64,000 nucleotides of DNA from Blautia sp. OF03-15BH (GCF_003463065.1 NZ_QSCM01000008.1:1-64000); one strand, 5' to 3'; counted from the first letter of the stretch, positions 44,247 to 53,621 are shown. Notes: generated by a model from the letters alone, not told the origin. Translations and numbers: made by a program.

Positions 44247-45800
44247 ATGAAACAGAAAAAAGCAATGGCCGTATTACTGACAGCTTGTATAAGTGCAGGA
44301 ATGTTTGGAAATCTCAATGTGAGTGCAGATGGGGATAATCTGAATAAAGAAGGTTTTCCGATTGTAAATGAAGAACTCACGTTTCGTATTTTTGGACAGC
44401 AGGGTCCGGTTCAGTCCAAATGGGATACCATGAATATGTGGAAAAAATATCAGGAGATGACGAATATCAAACTGGATTTTACAGATGTTCTGGCAGCCGA
44501 AGGATATGATGAGAAAAAAAGTCTTATGTGGGCAAGCAATGAGTATCCGGATATTTTTGTGCGTGCGTTTTTGAATAATACAGAGATTGTTAAATATGGA
44601 AGTATGGGGATTCTGGCCCCGCTGGAGGAGTTGATTCCGGAATATGCACCTAATCTTCAGAAACTCATTGATGAGGATCCGGCAATCCTGTCCAGAATCA
44701 CGGCTCCCGATGGTCATATTTATGCGTTACCTGCAATATTTACACTGACAGCAGCCAGAGATGACAAATTCTGGATTAATACTTCCTGGCTGGAACAGGT
44801 GGGAAAAGAGATTCCAACAACTGTCGATGAGCTGGAGGATGTGCTCAGGGCCTTCAAGGGTGTTGACTTTAATGAAAATGGGGAAGCAGACGAATATCCC
44901 ATGGGAATTTCAGATGCTCAGGCATTGATTCGTCGTTTTGCGGGAGTATGGGGGCATCAGTACCAGTTTGGCACCTGGTTGGAAGTGAAGGATGATACGG
45001 TTTCTACTTATTTAACTGATGACAGTTTTAAAGAAGAACTGGAGTGGTTGGCATCCATGTATGAGGAAGGTCTGATCGATCCGGAGATCTTTACACAGGA
45101 ATATGCGAAATATGCAGCGAAAATGGCTGGTCAGCAAATGGGGCTGTTTTTTAATCAGGCTGATGATACTTTTGATTCTACAAATTTCCAGGGAATTTCT
45201 CCGTTTGCAGGAAAGGCGGATCAACAGTATGTGCAGGCATCACCGGCAGCTCGAGATAATGGCGTATTTGCAATCTGTGCGGACTGTGAAAACATAGAAG
45301 CAGCGCTTCGATGGATTGATTATTTCTACAGTTATGAAGGTTCCATTCTTATGCGTTATGGTGTAGAGGGCGAGAACATGTATTTTGATGAGGATGGAAA
45401 ACCTCATTATAATGATGGAATTCTGGACAGTCCGGAAGGAAGTGGAACAGAGATTGGTAAATTCACAATCTGGCCGGGAGGCGGAGCTCCTCAGTGGGTA
45501 AATGATGACAATTGTGAAGCCATTGCTTCTGAAGCAACACTGAAAGCACAGGAAGCGCTGGATGCGTATCTTCCGAAACAGATTTATGCAGAACCGCTTC
45601 TGGAGGAAGAAACTTCTGATCGCCTTTCCGTTCTCTGGACAGATCTGGAAAACTATATGAAAGAAACGACTTCCAAGATGATCCGCGGAGAATTGAATTT
45701 TGATTCAGACTGGGATACTTATGTAGAGACTATGAATAAGATCGGCTTGGAGGAATGGGTTTCTATTTATCAGGAAACATATGATAATCTGCAGAACTGA
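44247..45800 (+). CDS. Extracellular carbohydrate-binding protein (LplA-like)
   Basis: 517-residue SBP_bac_1-type protein. The N-terminus MKQKKAMAVLLTACISAGMF contains LTAC, a lipobox-like sequence close to the start; a cleavage after VSA is the alternative. Family features: ELTFRIFGQQGPVQSKWDTM, YPDIFVRAFLNNTEIVKYG, IYALPAIF, GVDFNENGEADEYPMGIS and a large C-terminal sugar-binding lobe rich in Trp and Tyr. Large LplA/YtcQ-type proteins bind complex oligosaccharides. GGGAGGA ribosome site. First gene of the transporter-sulfatase operon, so the ligand is probably a sulfated oligosaccharide (inference). Confidence 0.9.
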   Translation: MKQKKAMAVLLTACISAGMFGNLNVSADGDNLNKEGFPIVNEELTFRIFGQQGPVQSKWDTMNMWKKYQEMTNIKLDFTDVLAAEGYDEKKSLMWASNEYPDIFVRAFLNNTEIVKYGSMGILAPLEELIPEYAPNLQKLIDEDPAILSRITAPDGHIYALPAIFTLTAARDDKFWINTSWLEQVGKEIPTTVDELEDVLRAFKGVDFNENGEADEYPMGISDAQALIRRFAGVWGHQYQFGTWLEVKDDTVSTYLTDDSFKEELEWLASMYEEGLIDPEIFTQEYAKYAAKMAGQQMGLFFNQADDTFDSTNFQGISPFAGKADQQYVQASPAARDNGVFAICADCENIEAALRWIDYFYSYEGSILMRYGVEGENMYFDEDGKPHYNDGILDSPEGSGTEIGKFTIWPGGGAPQWVNDDNCEAIASEATLKAQEALDAYLPKQIYAEPLLEEETSDRLSVLWTDLENYMKETTSKMIRGELNFDSDWDTYVETMNKIGLEEWVSIYQETYDNLQN

Positions 45801-45839
45801 TAAGAGGGGGATAGACAGAAAAAGATAAAGGAGGAGGAA

Positions 45840-46754
45840 ATGAAACAGAAGAAGAGTATAAAAAGAATTTTGAAAAGTAAATGGCAGTTGTTGGCCATGT
45901 TTGCAGTTCCGTTTATCTGGTACGTTATTTTCTGTTATGTCCCAATGTATGGTATACAGTTGGCATTTCGAAACTATAATCCGAGACTTGGATACCTGGG
46001 CAGCCCTTTTGTGGGGCTGCGCTGGTTTAAACAATTTTTTTCATCTTACTATTGGAAAAACATTATCTGGAATACGTTTTCTATCAGTTTATATTCTATT
46101 CTGATTGGTTTTCCGATTCCGATTATTCTGGCGATTATTATTAATGAACTTCCGGGGAGAAAGTTTAAAAAAATTTTACAGAATATTACTTATATTCCGC
46201 ATTTTATCTCTATGGTAGTCCTTTGCGGAATGTTGTATCTGTTTCTGTCACCACAGTATGGAATTCTGAATACTTTTCTGGGCGTATTTGGAATCAAACC
46301 AATAGGTTTTCTGGAATCTTCTAGATATTTTAAAGGGGTTTATGTAGTATCTGAAATCTGGCAGGAAAGTGGATGGAGTTCTATTATTTATATAGCAGCT
46401 CTGGCAGGTATCGATCCATATCTTTATGAAGCAGCAAAGATTGACGGAGCGGGCCGCTTGAAAAGAATCTGGCATATTTCTCTCCCAGGTATTACACCGA
46501 CCATTGTTACTCTTCTGATTTTAAAGATTGGTCAGATTATGAGCATTGGTTTTGAAAAAGCCTATCTTTTACAGAACGACTTGAATATTCAGGCGAGTGA
46601 GATTATTTCCACTCTGGTTTATAAACAGGGAATCCTTCAGGGGAACATCGGTTATGCTACGGCTGTTGGACTTATGAATTCTTGTCTGAATCTGGTTTTG
46701 ATCATTGCGGCAAACCAGTTCTGTAAACGGACTTTTGATACAAGTCTCTGGTAG
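45840..46754 (+). CDS. Carbohydrate ABC transporter permease, LplB/YteP type
   Basis: 304-residue inner-membrane protein with six helices. The N-terminal FVPFIWYVIFCYVPMYGIQLAF-like segment and YNPRLGYLGSPFVGLRWF are characteristic of LplB. The EAA motif is EAAKIDGAGRLKRIWHISLPG, the site that docks the ATPase. Strong AAAGGAGGAGG ribosome site, about 40 bases after the solute-binding gene. Confidence 0.92.
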   Translation: MKQKKSIKRILKSKWQLLAMFAVPFIWYVIFCYVPMYGIQLAFRNYNPRLGYLGSPFVGLRWFKQFFSSYYWKNIIWNTFSISLYSILIGFPIPIILAIIINELPGRKFKKILQNITYIPHFISMVVLCGMLYLFLSPQYGILNTFLGVFGIKPIGFLESSRYFKGVYVVSEIWQESGWSSIIYIAALAGIDPYLYEAAKIDGAGRLKRIWHISLPGITPTIVTLLILKIGQIMSIGFEKAYLLQNDLNIQASEIISTLVYKQGILQGNIGYATAVGLMNSCLNLVLIIAANQFCKRTFDTSLW

Positions 46755-46766
46755 GAGGAAGATGAT

Positions 46767-47651
46767 ATGTGGAGAAAAAAGAGTAAAACAGACAAGATCT
46801 TTGATCTGATTCTGATTCTGATCAGCCTCTGTATCATGATTGTTATTGCATATCCTCTGTATTTTGTGATTATTGCCTCTTTCAGTCAGCCGGAGGCAGT
46901 TCTCGGAGGAAAACTTCGTTTTTGCCCAATTGGATTTAATCTGGACTCTTATAAAATGGTTTTGTCGGAACCAAAAGTATGGATCGGTTATAGGAATACA
47001 TTACTGTATACAGTTCTTGGAACCGCAATCAATCTGGTACTTACGACATTGGCGGCATATCCCTTATCAAGAAAAGATATGCCGGCAAGAACATTTTTTA
47101 CCTTTGTTATTTCATTTACTATGCTGTTTGGCGGTGGAATGATTCCTGTATATATGGTGGTGAAAAATCTGAAACTTACAGATACGATATGGAGTATGAT
47201 GATTCCAAATGCTATTGCGACATACAATCTTCTGGTAATGAAAAACTATTTTCAGACATCCATACCAGATGAACTGCAGGAAGCAGCAGCTATTGATGGC
47301 TGTAATCATGTACAGACTCTGCTTAAAGTGGTGCTTCCACTTTCAACTCCGATACTTGCGGTAATTCTTCTTTTTTATGCAGTAGGTCATTGGAATGCAT
47401 TTTTCAATGCTGTGTTATATCTGAGAAAACAGGAACTTTTTCCGCTGCAGATCATTCTTCGTGATATTCTTCTTCAGAATAGCCTGGAAGCCGTAGGAGG
47501 AGATCTGACTGGTATGTATGAAAAGGTTATGCGTGGTGAAACTATGAAATATGCACTGATTATTGTAGCAAGTGCTCCGGTAATCATTCTCTATCCATTC
47601 ATTCAGAAATATTTTGTAAAAGGAATTATGGTAGGTGCAATCAAAGGATGA
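46767..47651 (+). CDS. Carbohydrate ABC transporter permease, LplC/YtcP type
   Basis: 294-residue partner permease. Six helices, MLFGGGMIPVYMVVKNLKL block, EAA motif EAAAIDGCNHVQTLLKVVLPL, and C-terminal YFVKGIMVGAIKG as in LplC. AGGAGGA ribosome site, 12 bases after the first permease. No ATPase gene is present in the operon. Confidence 0.92.
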   Translation: MWRKKSKTDKIFDLILILISLCIMIVIAYPLYFVIIASFSQPEAVLGGKLRFCPIGFNLDSYKMVLSEPKVWIGYRNTLLYTVLGTAINLVLTTLAAYPLSRKDMPARTFFTFVISFTMLFGGGMIPVYMVVKNLKLTDTIWSMMIPNAIATYNLLVMKNYFQTSIPDELQEAAAIDGCNHVQTLLKVVLPLSTPILAVILLFYAVGHWNAFFNAVLYLRKQELFPLQIILRDILLQNSLEAVGGDLTGMYEKVMRGETMKYALIIVASAPVIILYPFIQKYFVKGIMVGAIKG

Positions 47652-47670
47652 TACAAAGAAGGAGAAAGCT

Positions 47671-49086
47671 ATGAAAAAGCCAAATTTAATTTATGTTTTT
47701 GCAGACCAGCTTCGATATTTTTCTATGGGTTATGCGGGGGATTCCAATGCGTTGACACCGAATATTGACAGAATCTGCGGAGAAAGCGTCAATCTTTGTC
47801 AGGCAGTATCTGGGCATCCGGTATGTGCACCTTACAGAGCGTCACTTTTTACAGGAAAATATACAACAAGTACAGGAATGGTGATTAATGAGATTCGTAT
47901 GAATACCCATCATCATACTTTTGCACAGGTCTTAAACGAAGGAGGATATGAGACTGCCTATATTGGAAAATGGCATATGTACGCGGCCGAATTAGGTAAT
48001 CACTATGATGTGAAAAATTCTTTTATACCCAAAGGACCGGATCGTCTTGGCTTTGATGGATATTTTGCAGGTTATAATTTCCGTCATGAGTATGAACCGG
48101 GTACTGCTTACTATCATTTGGATACACCGGAAAAAATCTATTATGATAAATATGAACCAGATGCTCAGACAGATATGGCAATCGAACAGATCAAACGCCT
48201 TTCGGAGGGAGATAAACCATTTGCTCTTTTCCTTTCTATAGGAACCCCTCATGATCCATGGACACCTGAGAATGTGCCTGAGGAATATTTGGAGCGGTTT
48301 AAAGATAAAAAATTTACGTTGCCTCCCAATTATCTGCCTGAGAATGATCCGCATGCAGATGATTGGGCAAGATTGTCGGAAAAAGAACGTGAAGAACTTC
48401 CGGAATGGATGCGAGTTTATTATGCCATGACGGCAAATCTTGATGATAATATTGGTCGTTTGAAAAAAGCTATCCAAGATATGGGGATGGATGAAAATAC
48501 GATTTTTGTATTTACTTCAGATCATGGAGAACTTTTTGGGGCCCATGGAAGACGGGCAAAAAATATTTTCTATGAAGAAGCGGTAAGGGTGCCGTTTCTG
48601 ATTCAGTGGAAAAATCATCTGGAGGAAGGAACAAAACGAGATTTTGTTCTGAACACCGTAGATATTATGCCGACCTTGCTATCTATGATGGGCCTTCCGA
48701 TTCCAAACGAAGTAGAAGGAAAGGATAAAAGCAAAAGTATCTATGGTACAGAATCCGATGAGGATGGTGCGTTGATGATGTGCACCGGTCCGACCGCAAT
48801 TTTCGGAGATGGTCAGGAATGGCGGGCATTTCGTACAAAAAGATATACCTATGCAGTTTTTAAGTCTGATGGAAAAGAATTTTTATTTGATGATTGGCAG
48901 GATCCATACCAGATGAAGAATTTGATTTGCGATCCGAAATATCAGGAAATCGCCAGTGAGCTGAAAGCACAGATGTACAAAAAGATGCATGCGATTAATG
49001 ATAATTTTCAAAATAATACCTGGTATGAGAAAAACTGGATTAAAGACAGAATCATTCTTAAAACAGCGACGTTGAATCCGGAATAA
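47671..49086 (+). CDS. Cysteine-type sulfatase
   Basis: 471-residue enzyme of the alkaline-phosphatase-fold sulfatases (family S1). Metal-binding FADQLR (Asp12, Gln13), catalytic motif HPVCAPYRASLFTG with Cys52 to be matured to formylglycine, GKWHM (Lys-x-x-His), and FTSDHGELFG with the second Asp-His metal pair. No signal peptide, so it acts in the cytosol on imported oligosaccharide. Start at 47671 follows AGAAGGAGAAAG; the frame extends to a GTG at 47635 inside the permease gene. The activating radical-SAM enzyme (anSME) is not in the window. The glycan is unknown. Confidence 0.92.
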   Translation: MKKPNLIYVFADQLRYFSMGYAGDSNALTPNIDRICGESVNLCQAVSGHPVCAPYRASLFTGKYTTSTGMVINEIRMNTHHHTFAQVLNEGGYETAYIGKWHMYAAELGNHYDVKNSFIPKGPDRLGFDGYFAGYNFRHEYEPGTAYYHLDTPEKIYYDKYEPDAQTDMAIEQIKRLSEGDKPFALFLSIGTPHDPWTPENVPEEYLERFKDKKFTLPPNYLPENDPHADDWARLSEKEREELPEWMRVYYAMTANLDDNIGRLKKAIQDMGMDENTIFVFTSDHGELFGAHGRRAKNIFYEEAVRVPFLIQWKNHLEEGTKRDFVLNTVDIMPTLLSMMGLPIPNEVEGKDKSKSIYGTESDEDGALMMCTGPTAIFGDGQEWRAFRTKRYTYAVFKSDGKEFLFDDWQDPYQMKNLICDPKYQEIASELKAQMYKKMHAINDNFQNNTWYEKNWIKDRIILKTATLNPE

Positions 49087-49091
49087 AGGGA

Positions 49092-49274
49092 GAAAGCAAC
49101 TGTCAGACGGTTTATCCGCAGAGAAAAACACAACGGGAAGCGGCGGCAGAAGCAGTCCGTCAGGTGGGATTAAACCAGATCAGAGAGATTGACGAAGAAA
49201 TTTTCAAAGAAGCGCCGGAATGGAAAGAAATGTTTTTTCAGCGGCTGGAAGAATTAAAAAAATATGAGAGATAA
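49092..49274 (+). pseudogene. Remnant of the 3' end of an unidentified gene
   Basis: A 60-codon open stretch with no start codon and a stop at 49272. It reads like the C-terminus of a soluble helical protein: EEIFKEAPEWKEMFFQRLEE near the end. It begins within the sulfatase 3' end in another frame. It is probably a leftover of a gene lost when the neighbouring operon arrived. I do not recognise the family. Confidence 0.35.
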
Positions 49275-49319
49275 AAAGCACCGTGATTTCCACAAAATGT
49301 GGCTGTCACGGTGCTTTTT
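49274..49319. terminator. Bidirectional terminator between the sulfatase operon and the ABC exporter gene
   Basis: AAAAAGCACCGTGA and TCACGGTGCTTTTT are perfect arms with an inner CCACA/TGTGG hairpin. T runs are present on both strands. Confidence 0.9.
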
Positions 49320-49321
49320 GC

Positions 49322-51115
49322 TCATTCCTGTAATGTTTTTAACTGATAGAAATATCCCTTCTTTGCCATGAGCTCTTCGTAGCTTCCGATCTCCGCTACA
49401 CGGCCGTCTTTGATAAAAGCGATACGGTCGGCTTTTCGGATCGTGGAGAGACGGTGGGCTACGATGAAGGTGGTGCATTTTCCCATCATGTGGTCGGTGG
49501 CTTCCTGGACTTTTTTCTCAGAAACAGAATCCAGTGCCGAGGTGGCTTCGTCGAAAATGATGATCTTCGGTTTGCGGATCAGGGCACGGGCAATGGAGAT
49601 CCGCTGTTTCTGGCCGCCGGAGAGCCGGTCTCCGTGTTCCCCAAGAGGCGTATCGAGACCATCTGGCATCTTATCCAGCAGATCCTCCAGCCCCACTTCA
49701 TGGATCACATCCCAGATCTCCTCATCAGAGATCTGTTCCAGTCCGTAAGTAATGTTTTCACGGATGGTTCCGGAGAAGAGAAGGGTATTCTGCGGGACTA
49801 CGGCAATCTGCTTCCGGTATTCCGTCATATCGAGATTCACCAGATTGATGCGGTCAATGAGGATTTTTCCGTCCGTGGGAGGAATAAAGCCGATCAGAAG
49901 ATTCAGGATCGTGGATTTTCCGGTTCCGGATTCTCCGGCAAAAGCGATACTCTCACCAGGTCTGACCTCCAGATTGAAGTCCTTCAGGATATACCGCTCG
50001 CTGTCCGGATATTTGAAATCCACGTTGCAGAAACGGACGTTTCCCTTCAGATCACCGAGAGGAACAATGGAATGGTTGGGTTCCACCTGTTTTTCCTCCA
50101 GGATATCTCCGATGGAACGGACGGATTCCATGCCCTTGCAAAGATCCGGGTAAATATTGATCAGAGTGGAGATCTGTCCAACGATCTGTGTGAAATATGT
50201 CTGGAAGAGAACGACCTCGCCAACGCCGATCTTTCCCTTTACAGCCAGACAGCCTGTGAAAGCCAGGCAGAGGACCTGGAAACACTGGAAAACCACCCAG
50301 CTGGCGGCACCGAAAAGATTGTTCATCAGATCCAGCTGAAAGCCCTGGTGCATGATTCCTTTCAGATACCGCTGCATCTTGCTGATCTCTACTTCCTGCA
50401 GGCCGTGGGCTCTTGTGACGGGGATCATTTCCAGCATTTCGGCCACGGCTCCCTGTGTACTTTCCATTTCTGTACGGAATGCCCGGTTGCGTTCAGAGAT
50501 GGGTTTCTTGAAATAATAGATCCCGGCAACTGCCACGGGGATCGCAGCCAGAAAGACAACAAAGACCAGAGGGCTGTGATAGAGCGTGACGGCGGAAGCT
50601 ACGATGACGTCCAGAATGAAGAAAAACAGTGTCCGGACGATCTGATTTAAAAGCATCTGGACATTTTCTACATCACGCATGACCTTGGACTGCAGCCGTC
50701 CGGACTGGATCTCCTTATAAAACATGATGGAAAGCTGCTGGAGCTTTCGTACCAGAGCGTTTCTGAGAGAGCCTTCGATCTCCCGGTTTGCCCCGGAGAA
50801 GTTTTTGGTAGCCATGTAGTTGCTGAACGCATTCTGGCTGATGAAAAGAAGCGCAATAACCAGGTTAAACAGGATCCGCTGAATACTGTTCCTGTCCGGA
50901 TTGGTGGCAGTATCGATGATGTTTGCAGTCACGATCGGTGTGACCCAGACTGGGGAACGCTGACAGAGCAGCCAGAAAAAACCTTTCAAGCACTGGAGCT
51001 TTTTCCCCTTGTAAAACCCCATGAGAATCTTCAGCGGATGATTCTCGTTTCTGGAATAATTCTGAAGGTACTCGTCGAAATGCTCAAGTCCTTCCTCCGG
51101 AATGTTTTCTTTCAT
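49322..51115 (-). CDS. ABC exporter half-transporter (fused membrane and ATPase domains)
   Basis: 597-residue exporter. The transmembrane domain has six helices between residues about 45 and 320. The ATPase follows: Walker A GESGTGKS (394-401), Q-loop VVPQNTLLFSGTIRENI, signature LSGGQKQRISIARA, Walker B IIIFDEATSALD and switch His in VAHRLSTI. Start ATG 51115 has AAGGAGGGTC upstream. It stands alone, so it probably works as a homodimer. The long acidic N-terminus and lack of a neighbour give no hint of substrate; lipid, drug or peptide export are all possible. Confidence 0.92.
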   Translation of the reverse strand: MKENIPEEGLEHFDEYLQNYSRNENHPLKILMGFYKGKKLQCLKGFFWLLCQRSPVWVTPIVTANIIDTATNPDRNSIQRILFNLVIALLFISQNAFSNYMATKNFSGANREIEGSLRNALVRKLQQLSIMFYKEIQSGRLQSKVMRDVENVQMLLNQIVRTLFFFILDVIVASAVTLYHSPLVFVVFLAAIPVAVAGIYYFKKPISERNRAFRTEMESTQGAVAEMLEMIPVTRAHGLQEVEISKMQRYLKGIMHQGFQLDLMNNLFGAASWVVFQCFQVLCLAFTGCLAVKGKIGVGEVVLFQTYFTQIVGQISTLINIYPDLCKGMESVRSIGDILEEKQVEPNHSIVPLGDLKGNVRFCNVDFKYPDSERYILKDFNLEVRPGESIAFAGESGTGKSTILNLLIGFIPPTDGKILIDRINLVNLDMTEYRKQIAVVPQNTLLFSGTIRENITYGLEQISDEEIWDVIHEVGLEDLLDKMPDGLDTPLGEHGDRLSGGQKQRISIARALIRKPKIIIFDEATSALDSVSEKKVQEATDHMMGKCTTFIVAHRLSTIRKADRIAFIKDGRVAEIGSYEELMAKKGYFYQLKTLQE

Positions 51116-51166
51116 GAATGACCCTCCTTACATGCGTTTTCCGGTGTGATAGGATTTCTTATTTTT

Positions 51167-51194
51167 ATTGTAGCTGTTTTTGAGGATTCGTCTA
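51167..51194 (-). promoter_or_regulatory. Candidate promoter of the ABC exporter gene
   Basis: Minus strand: TAGACG (51194-51189), 16-base spacer, TACAAT (51172-51167), about 50 bases before the start. Confidence 0.45.
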
Positions 51195-51260
51195 TAGAAA
51201 AATCAGATGTTTTTTTGCATTTTGTTTTTACAAGTTTCCAATGGATTGATGACAAATCCA

Positions 51261-51289
51261 TTGATTTCTTATCCGGAGTCTGATAAGAT
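51261..51289 (+). promoter_or_regulatory. Candidate promoter of the SEC-C gene
   Basis: TTGATT (51261-51266), 17-base spacer, TAAGAT (51284-51289), about 110 bases before the start. Confidence 0.5.
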
Positions 51290-51397
51290 AGGCAGGTATG
51301 AAATTGTCGCGCACAGGTTCTTTCGGATCAATCCGAATCCCAGGGCGCTTTTTTCGGTAAGAAAATGATAGATAGAAGTTAGAAAAGGATGTGTGTT

Positions 51398-52471
51398 ATG
51401 ACAGAAAATAAGACGGCAAGACCGGAAAGTCTGGAACAGGTCTTTCTTTGCTATACAAAAGACAATCTGCAGGATATTGCAAAGAAACACGGCTTAAAAG
51501 GTTTCAGTAAATGGAATAAGAAGGATCTGGCAAAATGGCTGAAGGATCAGCTGTTGGATGAAAACGTCATGGGCGAAATCGTAAAAAAAGCTTCTGCAGA
51601 TGAGACAGAGTTCTTTGAAGCTGCGATTCGTGAACAGGAAATTCAGATCAGTCAGGATCTGGTAGCGGCTTCCATACTGCTGACTACTTATGGAGCCTAT
51701 GATCCGAAACAGAGCGTTTATCTTGTGCCGGATGATGTGGAAGAACAGTATGAAAAGATCTGTACACCGGATATGCAGGCAGAAAAAGCAAACAGAGGCC
51801 GCATGGAGATATATGCAAAAGCAGCTGCTTATTTGTATGGTGTGATTTCTGTCGAGAAATTTGCAGAGATCTGCGAGACCTATGATGAGGCGCTTACAGA
51901 TGTAGAAGAAGTAAGGGGCATGCTGGAAGAAATCTGCCGCAACAATGAGGAAATCTGTCTGAAGGATGGTCTTTTGATGTTCTCTGATCTGTCAGAAAAC
52001 AATGTGTACCAGGAAGTACAGAAGGTGCAGGGTTCCTTTGAATATTATATTCCGAAGACAGAAGAGGAATTTGTGAATTATGGCAGACTGGAATGTCAGG
52101 AACCGAATGAAAATACCGTGTTCTTTATCCAGACGATGATGTTTGAGTTCCACAAGAATCAGGCAGAAGCTTTACAGATCTTCTACGAGGTGCAGGATTC
52201 TATCCGTATGAACTTTCCGGAGGAAGAAATCATTTCCCTGCTTTATCAGCATGGCTGCTATTTCTCTTCACAGAAGCAGGTGGAGGATACGAAAAAAGAG
52301 ATCCGTCGTCTGGGCTGCATGACCAGATGCTGGGATTATAAAGGACACATGGAGTCTGAAATGACAAGAAATGCCATGTCTGTTGGCCTTGGAAGAAAAG
52401 TTTACCCCAACGAGCCGTGTCCTTGTGGAAGCGGAAAGAAATATAAACGCTGCTGCGGAAGAAAAGGCTGA
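51398..52471 (+). CDS. SEC-C motif-containing protein
   Basis: 357-residue soluble protein. The C-terminal SEC-C motif PNEPCPCGSGKKYKRCCGRK (three Cys plus Cys pair) binds zinc, as at the tail of SecA. The rest is helical and acidic; the N-terminus has a Rho/SAP-like KDNLQDIAKKHGLKGFSKW segment and a repeat of it, WNKKDLAKWLKDQLL, which may bind nucleic acid. ATG 51398 is preferred, with AAAGG 9 bases upstream; ATG 51389 is too close to that site. Function unknown; 23 bases upstream of the next gene, so probably co-transcribed. Confidence 0.85.
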   Translation: MTENKTARPESLEQVFLCYTKDNLQDIAKKHGLKGFSKWNKKDLAKWLKDQLLDENVMGEIVKKASADETEFFEAAIREQEIQISQDLVAASILLTTYGAYDPKQSVYLVPDDVEEQYEKICTPDMQAEKANRGRMEIYAKAAAYLYGVISVEKFAEICETYDEALTDVEEVRGMLEEICRNNEEICLKDGLLMFSDLSENNVYQEVQKVQGSFEYYIPKTEEEFVNYGRLECQEPNENTVFFIQTMMFEFHKNQAEALQIFYEVQDSIRMNFPEEEIISLLYQHGCYFSSQKQVEDTKKEIRRLGCMTRCWDYKGHMESEMTRNAMSVGLGRKVYPNEPCPCGSGKKYKRCCGRKG

Positions 52472-52494
52472 GATATTAAAAAGGGGGCATTTTC

Positions 52495-53214
52495 ATGATA
52501 TACAGGCAGATTCAGAGAAATTCATATCTTTTGGATTATGCAGGCCAGCGTTTTTTGGTGGATCCGGTTATGGGTGGTCTGGAAAATGGAACCTCGGAGA
52601 ATGTGGTAAAATTTGGAGAATTGTTAGATGTGGATGCAGTGATTGCAACACATCTGACAGGAGGGACTTTTGATTCAGAGGCAAGACGTCTGATTCCCAG
52701 AGGAATGAAAGTGTTTGTTCAGAATGAATTAGATGCAGATTCTCTGGATGCAGATGGTTTTTCTAATCTGGAGATTCTGACAGAAACAACAGAATTTGCT
52801 CATTTAAGTATTCGGAAAACCCCAGCTTTTTATCATGTCGGCGGTGCAGCAGAAAAAAATGAGAAAAGCTGTGGCGTTTTGATTTCTCATCCGGTTTTAA
52901 ATCCTGCTTATCTGGCTGGAGAAAGTGCTTGGTATGATGGGATGAAACAGGTATTAAAAACCTGGAAACCAAGACTTATTGTGGTGAGTGCGGAATTTTC
53001 CGATACAGAAAAAGGCGGCAGCCGTTTCGGAATGAACCGGGAGGAACTGGCAGCATTACATTTAAGTTTCCCGAGAGCCAGAATCATTACCACAGGCTGT
53101 ACAGATGAGACGTTCAGTACAGTTAGCCGCAGAGAATTAAAACAGTATGTGGAAACGCACCGGATGGAAGAATCTGTCTGGTTTCCGAAAGACGGGGAAG
53201 AATATCGATTGTAG
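52495..53214 (+). CDS. Metallo-beta-lactamase-fold-like protein with altered metal site
   Basis: 239-residue protein. The N-terminal sandwich (YRQIQRNSYLLDYAGQRFLVDPVMGG) and later VDAVIATHLTGGTFD place it near UlaG/YcjY-type MBL proteins. The metal motif HxHxDH is not present: THLTGGTFD takes its position. GLENGTSENVVKFGELLDVDA is also typical of the group. If so, it may have lost hydrolase activity or use another metal set. Ribosome site AGGGGG; a terminator follows. Confidence 0.65.
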   Translation: MIYRQIQRNSYLLDYAGQRFLVDPVMGGLENGTSENVVKFGELLDVDAVIATHLTGGTFDSEARRLIPRGMKVFVQNELDADSLDADGFSNLEILTETTEFAHLSIRKTPAFYHVGGAAEKNEKSCGVLISHPVLNPAYLAGESAWYDGMKQVLKTWKPRLIVVSAEFSDTEKGGSRFGMNREELAALHLSFPRARIITTGCTDETFSTVSRRELKQYVETHRMEESVWFPKDGEEYRL

Positions 53215-53225
53215 TAGAGAAAAGA

Positions 53226-53272
53226 AAACTCTGTACAGGCAGAATAACAGTTGTCTGTGCAGAGTTTTTTTG
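53226..53272 (+). terminator. Terminator after the SEC-C/MBL-like genes
   Basis: AAACTCTGTACAG-type arm pairs with CTGTGCAGAGTTT (one mismatch region), followed by TTTTTTT. Confidence 0.8.
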
Positions 53273-53382
53273 ATTTAAAATTTTTCTGCCATAAAGCGTC
53301 CGACACTCGGATGGTGTCATACCGGTAACAGATTTAAAAGTTCTGGAAAAATTATGACTGTCCGGAAACCCAAGAGAAGCAG
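53270..53382 (-). pseudogene. Duplicated 3' fragment of the AraC-family regulator gene
   Basis: 113 bases matching 53833-53945 except for about five substitutions near 53331. It encodes the last 37 or so residues of the AraC-type regulator (including MTPSECRTLYGRKILNQ) but the original stop is replaced and the rest of the gene is missing. The two copies are in the same orientation, 563 bases apart. Confidence 0.85.
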
Positions 53383-53451
53383 GACTACAAGCCGTATTCT
53401 CATTACTTTAGTAAGGAGTCATTCGCACATGTTTGTGCCATCAAATAATAA

Positions 53452-53556
53452 CGAATAGAGGGTTTTAGGGTTTATATCAAAATTAGAGAGAATATAGAAG
53501 CCTCTTGGTCTGTTGATGATCCTGATATGCCAGAATGGTTGAAGCAGTACGTCTAA
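53452..53556 (+). pseudogene. Short coding remnant in the rearranged region
   Basis: A 34-codon open stretch after two stops, without a start codon, reading VYIKIRENIEASW then VDDPDMPEWLKQYV and a stop. The composition looks protein-like. I do not recognise the family. It lies between the two AraC 3' ends, in DNA that otherwise shows no gene (53383-53829). Confidence 0.35.
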
Positions 53557-53621
53557 TCAGAACCGAATACGAAATAAATCAAAGAACCGATTGTTTTATA
53601 TGAAAAACAATTATTAGTAGC

